DNA of 6,421 nt from contig DGEE01000040.1 in assembly GCA_002385815.1 (NCBI GenBank), positions 4,324-10,744 of the forward strand, in the 5' to 3' direction. The notes beneath the pieces were generated by a model, which saw only the letters and a list, made by a program, of their open reading frames with translations, ran no database searches and was not told where the DNA came from. Source of the stretch: Hungateiclostridiaceae bacterium UBA3934. GTDB lineage: Bacteria; Bacillota; Clostridia; Acetivibrionales; DTU013. Made by a program: the position numbers and the translations under genes. Below are positions 1-6,188 of the stretch, piece by piece. Numbering within the stretch: position 1 is the stretch's first letter; every line of letters begins with the position of its first letter.

Positions 1-1299
1 GGATGCCCCGCTGCTGGTATGATTTATATAACTGCCATCCTTCATCCTTATCTCTGCTGCCAGGAAGAAGCCTTCTTCTATTTCATAACCATCCCTGGGC
101 AGAAATCTGATGGTAGTGGCGATCGGCGTTACATGGATCTCGTCCAGGATGAAGCTGCTGTCATAACCCCTCATGTCGACAACCGGCTGGAATCCCGGGT
201 CTTCCGTCTGATAATCCAGGACAAATTCCATATTCCACATGCCCATAAAGGATTCTTTCTCTCCATAATATTCGATCATCAATTCATACTGCTCCAGTCG
301 TGAAACGTCTGAAATATCATAAACATAATATACTGCATCCCCAATTTCAGCCGGCTCTGTCCAAAGCATCATCGGGGCAATGTCACCGGTCTGCGGGTCC
401 ATCATGTACAGGAATACTTCTCCATGATAGTCTTCTTTTGACGTATCCAGCACCCGGACATGCAGCCTTCCGTCCACAAAGCCTGCTGTATCCAGCAATA
501 GTCCTGGTTTATCCTCGAGCAACGGTAAATTCAGGTTCTGGCTTTCTGCGATTTTTCCAGGGATCAGTGCCGGATTCCTGATATACTTCGAAAAATATGG
601 ACTGTCGGTGTCCCGGGGTGCATAACTGTCTTTATATACCACTACTTCCCTGGTGTTTTCGATGAGGCTTTCAGCACCGATCTGCGGAAGTTCCAGGCTA
701 TCCAGCATATCCAGAGATGCTTTTTCGAGCTTCAGCTCCCTGTATTCCAGATTGCCCATCCTCAGCGACACGTTGTTCCCCTTCAGATCATCTGTCGATT
801 GTATATTGAAGGTAATTACAGCCTTTCCATCCACCACATTTACACCCGTGAAGCCGGTGCTTAAATTGGAAACGCCATCAACATCCAGGCTTCGGATCTT
901 GAAATCCAGATTTTTGCCAACAAAGGGTATCCCGTCATCCCGGACTATATCCACCAGTATGAACGCATTTTTATCATACCCTGCCACACCCCGGACTGTA
1001 ACAGTCAGCCCCGCTTCCGAAACGCTTTCTTCGATGGGATAAAGATTGTCGAGGTAAGATGCTTTTTCACCAAAAATAGCCCGAAACGCATCTGCAATAT
1101 TCAGTTCCGTAAATGCAAATGCCGTCACACCGGTCAACATAATGCAACATGCCAGCAGAGCCACGACCAGCCCCTTCTTTCTGCCCCGCTGCTTTTGACT
1201 GACTTTTTTCGCTATAAGCCTCTTTATGCGTCTTGCCTCAAGATCACTTATCGGCTCTTCCAGGATATCCATGTCAGTATTCGTGAAATTTTCAAACAT
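1..1299 (-). CDS. DUF4179-type membrane protein, probable anti-sigma factor (3' end beyond window)
   Basis: The first 433 residues are present; the reading frame stays open to the left edge, so the C-terminus is missing. Residues 1-43 are a short charged cytoplasmic segment containing an EEPISDLEARRIKR stretch typical of the N-terminus of DUF4179 proteins. One hydrophobic membrane segment follows at about 44-63. The remainder is predicted extracytoplasmic and contains, near 272-282, a GFVDGRLHVRV motif like the 'G-F-(V/I)-D-G-K-L-H' block of this family. In this family the gene normally sits directly after an ECF sigma factor and its product is thought to hold the sigma at the membrane; that role is inferred here from the neighbour. 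The start ATG at 1299 is 13 bases past the sigma stop codon. Its AAAGGA ribosome site (1308-1313) overlaps that stop, so the two genes are probably translationally coupled. No zinc-binding HxxxCxxC anti-sigma motif is seen. Confidence 0.85.
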   Translation of the reverse strand, partial: MFENFTNTDMDILEEPISDLEARRIKRLIAKKVSQKQRGRKKGLVVALLACCIMLTGVTAFAFTELNIADAFRAIFGEKASYLDNLYPIEESVSEAGLTVTVRGVAGYDKNAFILVDIVRDDGIPFVGKNLDFKIRSLDVDGVSNLSTGFTGVNVVDGKAVITFNIQSTDDLKGNNVSLRMGNLEYRELKLEKASLDMLDSLELPQIGAESLIENTREVVVYKDSYAPRDTDSPYFSKYIRNPALIPGKIAESQNLNLPLLEDKPGLLLDTAGFVDGRLHVRVLDTSKEDYHGEVFLYMMDPQTGDIAPMMLWTEPAEIGDAVYYVYDISDVSRLEQYELMIEYYGEKESFMGMWNMEFVLDYQTEDPGFQPVVDMRGYDSSFILDEIHVTPIATTIRFLPRDGYEIEEGFFLAAEIRMKDGSYINHTSSGAS

Positions 1300-1312
1300 A
1301 CTATCATTCCTT

Positions 1313-1864
1313 TCATAAATTGATCCCCTTGCTGATCAGCAAATCACGAAGCCTTCGCTTGCCTTTGGAAAGTCTTTTTTCCACTCGCTTGTTTTTTATC
1401 TCCATATTGTCCGCAATGTCATTTATCTTTTCCGATAGAAAAAACCTTCTGTAGAAAATCTCCCTGTCAGGCTCCGGCAGATCGTTTACCGCTTCCCTGA
1501 CCAAATCACTGTTGATACTCTTTATCACATCTGCTTCAGTATCCTGTCCTGACTCTGCATTCAAACCTTCGATTGGAACAGAGATAATATCAGAATTGAT
1601 TTTCCTGTACCTGTCTATCGCTGTGTTGCGTGCTATTGCAGCAATAAACGGCCTCAGGCTTCCCTTGCGTTCATCATATTGGTCAATGGACTGCCACAAT
1701 TTGATGAATGTATCCGAGATGCACTCCTCCACATCTCCGGGGCTGCCATTGCCCAGAATCTTGACAGTAATGGCTTTTACCAGCGGGCCAAACTCTTCGA
1801 ATGCGTCAATAAGCCCGTCCCTGGGTTTTCGTTTGATTTTACTGATCAATAGTTTTTCATCCAT
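1313..1864 (-). CDS. ECF-type RNA polymerase sigma factor (sigma-70 family)
   Basis: This is a 183-residue protein with the two-domain layout of an extracytoplasmic-function sigma factor. Region 2 covers about residues 17-88 and includes DVEECISDTFIKLW, followed by PFIAAIARNTAIDRYRK, which match the core-polymerase and -10 binding helices. Region 4 covers about 124-175, with LPEPDREIFYRRFF and a helix-turn-helix ending in a basic KRRLRDLL segment. Regions 1 and 3 are absent, as expected for this class. It should direct RNA polymerase to a small regulon, often including its own promoter. A good ribosome site (GGAGAGG at 1869-1875) precedes the ATG at 1864. The adjacent downstream gene is a DUF4179 membrane protein, the usual partner that restrains such sigma factors. 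The signal sensed and the target genes cannot be read from this window. Confidence 0.93.
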   Translation of the reverse strand: MDEKLLISKIKRKPRDGLIDAFEEFGPLVKAITVKILGNGSPGDVEECISDTFIKLWQSIDQYDERKGSLRPFIAAIARNTAIDRYRKINSDIISVPIEGLNAESGQDTEADVIKSINSDLVREAVNDLPEPDREIFYRRFFLSEKINDIADNMEIKNKRVEKRLSKGKRRLRDLLISKGINL

Positions 1865-2001
1865 AATTCCTCTCCTGTGTGATGTGGAAGGCCTTCATAT
1901 GTATATACGTACAAAAGCACAGCCTTCCCCCCCACCTGAAGTAAAAAGAGTCAACGCTGCTGGTTTGCCCAGAGAATTTGATGAGATGAGAGTCTGTCCT
2001 T
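1865..2001. other. Intergenic region between truA and the sigma factor gene
   Basis: This 137-base gap should contain the promoter of the sigma/DUF4179 unit. On the minus strand it has a run of seven G (1927-1933), a GGAA-containing stretch just after it, then an 18-base alternating purine-pyrimidine tract (1896-1913) that includes CGTATA. A perfect 10-base palindrome, GAAGGCCTTC, lies at 1887-1896, just upstream of the sigma ribosome site. No stem followed by a T-run is seen, so no intrinsic terminator for truA can be placed. None of the candidate -35/-10 pairs has both good boxes and good spacing. Confidence 0.4.
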
Positions 2002-2781
2002 TTAATAGAAAACCTCTGACAGATACAGACCGTGGGCAGGAGCTGTCCTGCCTGCTCTCCTGCGGTCGAGGCCGGCTATGATATCGGGTATGTCCTGCGG
2101 CCTGAGTTTGCCGAAGCCGACTTCCACAAGAGTGCCTGCCATTATCCGGACCATATTGTAGAGAAAGCCGTCACCGGTGACTGAAAACTCTATCAGCTGG
2201 CCATCGCCATCTCTTTGGGGATGGATGATATGGCGGGCCTGCGATACTTTTACCACAGATGCCTCCATGACCGTTCTGACGGTGGTTTTCGCGCTGTATC
2301 CGGATGCGCTGAATGCCAGAAAATCATGGGTTCCTGTAAAGTGCTGCGCTGCCCTGTCCATCTTCTCCACATCCAGAGGGTAATAGACATGATAAGCCCT
2401 GTGGCGCAGAAGCGCCGACGGGAATGTTGAATTGTATATATAATAAAGGTATTTTTTTGCCCTGGCACTGAAGCGGGAATGAAAATCCTGCGGGACCTCT
2501 TCAGAATGGATCACCTTGATATCCGCCGGCAGGATCGTGTTCAGTGCAAATGAAAACTTATCTGCAGGAATGGATGACTCAGTGAAAAAATTGCATACAT
2601 AACCAAGGGCGTGGACTCCCGCATCGGTCCTGCTGGAGCCTGTTATGGTGCAGCTTTCGCCTGTGAGCTTGCAGACTGCGGCGGTCACAGTGTCCTGAAC
2701 TGTGACCGCATTGTCCTGGCTTTGCCACCCATGGTATGCCGTGCCGTCATATTCGATTATGAGCCTGATATTCCTTTTCAT
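2002..2781 (-). CDS. truA: tRNA pseudouridine(38-40) synthase TruA
   Basis: TruA converts uridines 38, 39 and 40 in the anticodon arm of many tRNAs to pseudouridine, in the cytoplasm and without a cofactor. The 259-residue product matches the family's usual length. It opens with RLIIEYDGTAYHGWQ, and the catalytic aspartate is D53 in the conserved GSSRTDAGVHAL block (residues 48-59). The KKYLYYI strand (109-115) and the C-terminal GDGFLYNMVRIMAG motif (203-216) are also family hallmarks. The ATG at 2781 is chosen because family members start just before this first strand and an AGG ribosome site (2788-2790) lies six bases upstream. An in-frame ATG at 2802 would overlap the hexokinase stop codon and add seven residues, but has no ribosome site. 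The gene follows hexokinase closely and is probably in the same transcript. truA next to ecfT is usual in Firmicutes; here one gene separates them. Confidence 0.95.
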   Translation of the reverse strand: MKRNIRLIIEYDGTAYHGWQSQDNAVTVQDTVTAAVCKLTGESCTITGSSRTDAGVHALGYVCNFFTESSIPADKFSFALNTILPADIKVIHSEEVPQDFHSRFSARAKKYLYYIYNSTFPSALLRHRAYHVYYPLDVEKMDRAAQHFTGTHDFLAFSASGYSAKTTVRTVMEASVVKVSQARHIIHPQRDGDGQLIEFSVTGDGFLYNMVRIMAGTLVEVGFGKLRPQDIPDIIAGLDRRRAGRTAPAHGLYLSEVFY

Positions 2782-2801
2782 AGCCAACCTGTTTAACGGC
2801 A

Positions 2802-4112
2802 TCAGTTCAGCAGCCCGGCGATGGCCGTGCCGATCAGGGTACCGTTATCTACTTTCACGAACTCGCAATATATCCCCTTTACATCATTGGTATAAACCTT
2901 GATATAATGATCCAGCTTGTTTCTGAAAAGCTTGGATTTGTAGAATGTCGATCCATCTGCCGTGATACAGAAGGGCGCCAGCGGATCCCTTCCCTTGCCT
3001 GTCTTTTCCATCACTGCGGTAAGGCTGAATGCGACAAATTTGGCTATCCTTTCGAATATCTCATCCATGATATGGAACAACAGGATACTGTCCTCGCTGC
3101 TGCCCTTCGAACAGCACCTTGCCAGCACATTGTCGCCTTTGGGATAGAAGAGGAAATCGTCGATTTCCCTGGCTGCCAGCTCACTGACCTTATCCAGCTC
3201 CGCCGTGAACCCGGCAGAAAACAGTCCGTCCTCCGCGGCCTTCTTTATCACAGCCAGTGTCAGACCACCCTGGTATGCTCCGGATATCGTCTTCTCAAAT
3301 ATGAAATCGCCGGGATTCAGAGTAGTGCTGTCGAACTCCTCATCGATCCTTCCCCTGGGCACTTTATCATATCCGCCGGATTCCATGTTTATCAGTATCG
3401 ATCCATCCTTTGCCGCCAGGTCGGGCACCTTTTTGATATTGCTGCACTTTTCAGCATAGCATATGTTGGTGCCTGTCCCGAGGATGAATCCTATGTAGCC
3501 GTCGAAGATCCTGTCAGGCGAAGCCGCTCTTCCCGCAAGGAGTGTAGCCACTGTATCATTGAGAACTATGATGCTCTTGTCATCGGTAAAGCCGCGCTTT
3601 TTGAACTCCTCCAGGAGGTTTTTGCCCAGCAGCTCGCCTTTGACGTCCCTGACCTTGATCTCCTTGCTGAACTTGATTATTCTGCCGTCCTTATCCGGCA
3701 TTATTTCCGCAGGATATGAGAAACAGAAGCTGATTTTGTTGCTGCGGTGGAGCACCGGCTGGATATAATCAGCCATTGTCCCGAAAAACTCCTCTTTGGA
3801 GATCTCACCTTTGGAACCCGGCATCGGATAGTTTTTGAAGTCTTCTATCACAAGCTTTTTGTTCTCATCGAAATGGATGACAGCGACCCTGAAATTGGTC
3901 CCGCCTGCGTCGATGGAAATGATGGGCTCATTGAGTGGTATCTCTCCATCCATACCGATATAGGTGGGGATCATCAGTAGAGATGCGCTGCCTTCAAGGC
4001 CATTTTTCATCTCCTCGATGAATGTGCGGCAATTCGTCTCTAAATCAACGCTGGCCGCATCCATGCCATATTTCCTGAAAAAACTGCGAGCCTTATCCTT
4101 TAATTTCTGCAT
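2802..4112 (-). CDS. Hexokinase, eukaryote-like (Hexokinase_1/Hexokinase_2 family)
   Basis: The 436-residue protein should phosphorylate glucose or a related hexose with ATP, the entry step to glycolysis. Family motifs appear in order: phosphate-binding IISIDAGGTNFRV (64-76), sugar-binding CFSYP (130-134), FSK (148-150), the catalytic-aspartate motif VLNDTVAT with D186, a second phosphate loop LGTGTN (211-216), INMESGGY with E244, DSTTLNPGDFIFEKTISG (261-278), and adenosine-binding TADGSTFYK (384-392). This is the family of yeast and animal hexokinases, not the smaller ROK or Glk glucokinases usual in bacteria. One glucose-binding Glu (E290 of human glucokinase) aligns with Gly283. The start is the ATG at 4112, six bases after a GGAGG site; an upstream in-frame ATG at 4133 would place that site inside the gene. 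It follows ecfT by 28 bases, so it is probably cotranscribed. The actual sugar substrate is unproven. Confidence 0.92.
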   Translation of the reverse strand: MQKLKDKARSFFRKYGMDAASVDLETNCRTFIEEMKNGLEGSASLLMIPTYIGMDGEIPLNEPIISIDAGGTNFRVAVIHFDENKKLVIEDFKNYPMPGSKGEISKEEFFGTMADYIQPVLHRSNKISFCFSYPAEIMPDKDGRIIKFSKEIKVRDVKGELLGKNLLEEFKKRGFTDDKSIIVLNDTVATLLAGRAASPDRIFDGYIGFILGTGTNICYAEKCSNIKKVPDLAAKDGSILINMESGGYDKVPRGRIDEEFDSTTLNPGDFIFEKTISGAYQGGLTLAVIKKAAEDGLFSAGFTAELDKVSELAAREIDDFLFYPKGDNVLARCCSKGSSEDSILLFHIMDEIFERIAKFVAFSLTAVMEKTGKGRDPLAPFCITADGSTFYKSKLFRNKLDHYIKVYTNDVKGIYCEFVKVDNGTLIGTAIAGLLN

Positions 4113-4118
4113 GGAAAA

Positions 4119-4123
4119 CCTCC
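4119..4123 (-). promoter_or_regulatory. Ribosome binding site that fixes the hexokinase start
   Basis: A GGAGG on the minus strand lies six bases before the ATG at 4112. It rules against the in-frame ATG at 4133, which would put the ribosome site within the coding sequence and add seven residues (MYFWRFS) before the family-like N-terminus. Confidence 0.8.
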
Positions 4124-4140
4124 AAAAATACATTTATTTT

Positions 4141-4944
4141 TTACAAATATTCAAGCAGCAAAAGACCGGTAAAGAATATGAATGTCACAACAGCTATCCT
4201 GACATCAGCATCAGTGAATTCCAGGCTGCGCAGCCTGGTCCTTCCCGTTCCGCCTCTGTAGCATCTTGCTTCCATCGCTGTTGCCAGTTCATCAGCTCTC
4301 CTGAATGCGCTGACAAACAACGGCACCAGCACAGGCACAAAGCTTTTTGCCCTCTGGATGAGGTTGCCGGTATCGAAATCCGCCCCCCTCGCCGCCTGCG
4401 CTTTCATTATCTTATCCGTTTCTTCCAGCAGAGTCGGAATGAATCTCAATGCAATGGACATCATCATGGCCAACTCATGGGCGGGCAGCCCTATTTTTCT
4501 GAACGGTGACAGCAGCTTCTCGATGCCGTCGGTCAGAAGTATGGGCGTAGTGGTGAATGTCAGCAGCGAACCGCTTATGATGATCAGGGCAAGCCGTATC
4601 GCCAGCCTGAGCGCAAGGATGATGCCTTCCCAGGTTATATACTTGAACGGTACTGTCTGCGATATGGGAGTACCGCCCGTTGTAAATATGTTGATCACAG
4701 CAGTGAATATGATGATGAACATAATGGGCTTGAGCCCTCTGAGGGTATATTTTACCGGAACACCGGATATTATCACCGTCAGCAGCACAAACAGTGCCAT
4801 GGCCGTAAATGTCCAGAAGGAATTCACAAGGAATATCACTACCATGAACGCAATGGACAATAGAATTTTCGTTCTCGGGTCTGCCCTGTGTATTATGGAG
4901 TCACCGGGGATATACTGGCCTATGGTTATACTGGTGTTTATCAT
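4141..4944 (-). CDS. ecfT: Energy-coupling factor transporter transmembrane protein EcfT
   Basis: EcfT is the membrane scaffold of ECF transporters, which import vitamins, nickel, cobalt and similar trace compounds. It links exchangeable substrate-binding S proteins to the ATPases. The 267-residue product has hydrophobic segments at about 27-41, 44-60, 72-88, 106-130 and 248-266, with amphipathic coupling helices between. The two Ala-Arg motifs that contact the ATPases are present: AQAARG (182-187) and AMEARC (223-228), the second with Cys in place of the more usual Gly. The following CYRGG and the LPAHELAMMMSIALRFIP block (153-170) are typical of the family. The ATG at 4944 lies two bases after the ecfA2 stop codon, and its AAAGGGGG ribosome site (4952-4959) is inside ecfA2, which suggests coupled translation. 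No S-component gene lies in the window, so the imported compound is unknown. Confidence 0.95.
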   Translation of the reverse strand: MINTSITIGQYIPGDSIIHRADPRTKILLSIAFMVVIFLVNSFWTFTAMALFVLLTVIISGVPVKYTLRGLKPIMFIIIFTAVINIFTTGGTPISQTVPFKYITWEGIILALRLAIRLALIIISGSLLTFTTTPILLTDGIEKLLSPFRKIGLPAHELAMMMSIALRFIPTLLEETDKIMKAQAARGADFDTGNLIQRAKSFVPVLVPLFVSAFRRADELATAMEARCYRGGTGRTRLRSLEFTDADVRIAVVTFIFFTGLLLLEYL

Positions 4945-4946
4945 GG

Positions 4947-5798
4947 TCAGGCCCCCTTTCCCTTCAGGTGCTTCAAAAGCTCGTCCCTTGCGGCAGAAAC
5001 AGTGTAGACCTTCTCATTTATCCCGGGGCATATCGTCTTCAGTCTCTTCATGAGATAAGCCACCTGCGGGGCCGAAAGGCCTATACTTTCGAGCCTGCCG
5101 ATGTCGGCGAATACTTCCTCGATCCTGCCGTCCATCTCGATGGTCCCTTCATTCATCACGATCACTCTGTCCACAAGCCGGGCAATGTCCTCCATGCTGT
5201 GGGATACAAGGATCACTGTGATCCCCATCTCCTTGTGGATACGGGTTATAAAGCCGAAGATCTCATCCCTGCCCCTGGGGTCGAGACCCGCCGTCGGCTC
5301 ATCAAGTATCAGTATGGAGGGCTTCATGACGAGTACACCGGCTATGGCAACTCTCCTCTTCTGTCCGCCGGACAACTCAAAAGGCGACTTTTCCAGGATA
5401 TCCTCGTTGAGCCCTACCACTTCCACCGCCTTCAATATCTCTTCCCTGGCTTCCTCCTCGGTGAGATCCTGCTTGCGCAGGCCGAAAGCAATGTCCTTGT
5501 AGACGGTCTCCTCAAAAAGCTGATGTTCCGGATACTGGAACACGATGCCCACAAGCCGCCTCAGCTCCTTCAACTCCTTGCCTGTGGTATCCATACCATT
5601 GATAACCACCCGCCCTTCAGTGGGCTTGAGCAGGCCGTTGAAATGCTGTATAAGCGTAGATTTGCCGGAGCCGGTATGCCCAATTATACCGACAAACTCA
5701 CCCTCATCTATCTTCAGGTTGATATCCCTGAGCGCCGCTCTCTCAAACGGCGTCCCCGGCATGTATATATATGTTAGATTCTCAGCTATAATCGACAT
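4947..5798 (-). CDS. ecfA2: Energy-coupling factor transporter ATP-binding protein EcfA2
   Basis: This 283-residue ABC-type ATPase powers an ECF transporter together with EcfT. All nucleotide-binding motifs are intact: Walker A GHTGSGKST (40-48), Q-loop FQYPEHQLFEETV (87-99), signature LSGGQ (142-146), Walker B ILILDEP (162-168) and the switch histidine H200 in ILVSHSME. The N-terminal YMPGTPFERAAL segment (12-23) and the GHTGSGKST form of Walker A favour EcfA2 over EcfA1. The ATG at 5798 is chosen because a GGAG site (5805-5808) lies six bases upstream and family members begin at this point; a TTG at 5816 would extend the protein by six residues and leave that site inside the gene. Its usual partner ATPase gene, ecfA1, is not upstream. 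A candidate promoter lies at 5865-5892. Confidence 0.94.
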   Translation of the reverse strand: MSIIAENLTYIYMPGTPFERAALRDINLKIDEGEFVGIIGHTGSGKSTLIQHFNGLLKPTEGRVVINGMDTTGKELKELRRLVGIVFQYPEHQLFEETVYKDIAFGLRKQDLTEEEAREEILKAVEVVGLNEDILEKSPFELSGGQKRRVAIAGVLVMKPSILILDEPTAGLDPRGRDEIFGFITRIHKEMGITVILVSHSMEDIARLVDRVIVMNEGTIEMDGRIEEVFADIGRLESIGLSAPQVAYLMKRLKTICPGINEKVYTVSAARDELLKHLKGKGA

Positions 5799-5864
5799 CG
5801 CAATCTCCGGATCCAATCCTCATAATCTTTATAATATATACCCTTATTATACCTAACGCTTATT

Positions 5865-5892
5865 ATTATAATAGTAACAAAAATAACTGCAA
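5865..5892 (-). promoter_or_regulatory. Candidate sigma-A promoter for the ecfA2-ecfT-hexokinase-truA operon
   Basis: On the minus strand, TTGCAG (5887-5892) is followed after 16 bases by a perfect TATAAT (5865-5870) in a very AT-rich stretch. The -35 box matches TTGACA at only three of six positions. A second TATAAT at 5846-5851 lacks a convincing -35 box. A start from the first site would give a leader of about 60 bases before the ecfA2 ATG. No riboswitch-like conserved structure was recognised in that short leader. Confidence 0.45.
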
Positions 5893-5900
5893 GCATTTTA

Positions 5901-6110
5901 GGGGACAGTTCTTCAAAATGGAGGGACGGTTCTCCACTTCAGGGGACGGTTCTTCGGAAAGGGGACAGTCCTCCGATTTGCGAGGGGACAGTTTTCGGCC
6001 AGAGGGGACAGTTCTTCATTTTCGTAGACGGCCCTCCAAAAGGAGGGACAGTTCTCCACTTTTGGGGATAGTTCTTCAAAAATGGCATATTATCCGCAGC
6101 GGGACAGTTC
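5901..6110 (+). repeat. Array of ten degenerate direct repeats, about 20-base period
   Basis: The consensus unit is GGGGACAGTTCTTC. Copies begin near 5901, 5922, 5942, 5961, 5984, 6004, 6024, 6044, 6064 and 6100, all in the same orientation. The intervals are 21, 20, 19, 23, 20, 20, 20, 20 and 36 bases. The last interval is nearly two periods, as if one unit had been lost or had decayed. The unit at 6024 (GTAGACGGCCCTCC) is the most diverged. Variants include A/G at position 7 and TTC/TCC at the 3' end. The linkers of about six bases are variable and often A/T-rich. The regular spacing with unlike linkers differs from a simple expanded satellite. No convincing gene reads through it. Function is unknown: options are a multi-site operator, a REP-like transposon-derived repeat, or a family dispersed across the genome. 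Confidence 0.9.
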
Positions 6111-6124
6111 GGCTCCTCCTCCCC

Positions 6125-6153
6125 TTCAATTCATCAGTACATAATGGTATGAT
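6125..6153 (+). promoter_or_regulatory. Candidate promoter for the methyltransferase gene
   Basis: TTCAAT (6125-6130) and TATGAT (6148-6153) are separated by 17 bases, and the -10 box is preceded by TGG, giving an extended -10 form (TGnTATGAT). The -35 box is weak (three of six). The site lies just after the last repeat unit (ending at 6110) and about 35 bases upstream of the ATG. Confidence 0.45.
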
Positions 6154-6188
6154 ATGGTGGAAATATATCAGAATGAAAGGATACCATC

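Noticed and set aside
2035..2052. Perfect 7-base inverted repeat (GGCAGGA / TCCTGCC, 4-base loop) near the 3' end of truA, considered as a terminator
   Set aside because: It lies inside the truA coding sequence before the conserved C-terminal residues, and no T-run follows on the transcribed strand.
2802..2802. truA starting at the ATG that overlaps the hexokinase stop codon (TGATG)
   Set aside because: No ribosome site precedes it, and family members begin seven codons later, where an AGG site is present.
2907..3719. A 270-codon plus-strand open frame opposite the hexokinase gene
   Set aside because: It is an antisense shadow of a gene with a complete set of hexokinase motifs, and its own translation shows no recognisable domain.
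4968..5777. A 269-codon plus-strand open frame opposite ecfA2
   Set aside because: It is the antisense of an ATPase with all motifs intact, and it shows no domain of its own.
5799..5860. Vitamin riboswitch in the ecfA2 leader
   Set aside because: The leader is only about 60 bases, very AT-rich, and shows none of the conserved motifs of cobalamin, TPP, FMN or similar riboswitches.
5901..6110. CRISPR array
   Set aside because: The units are 14 bases and degenerate, the spacers about 6 bases, and no cas gene is present.
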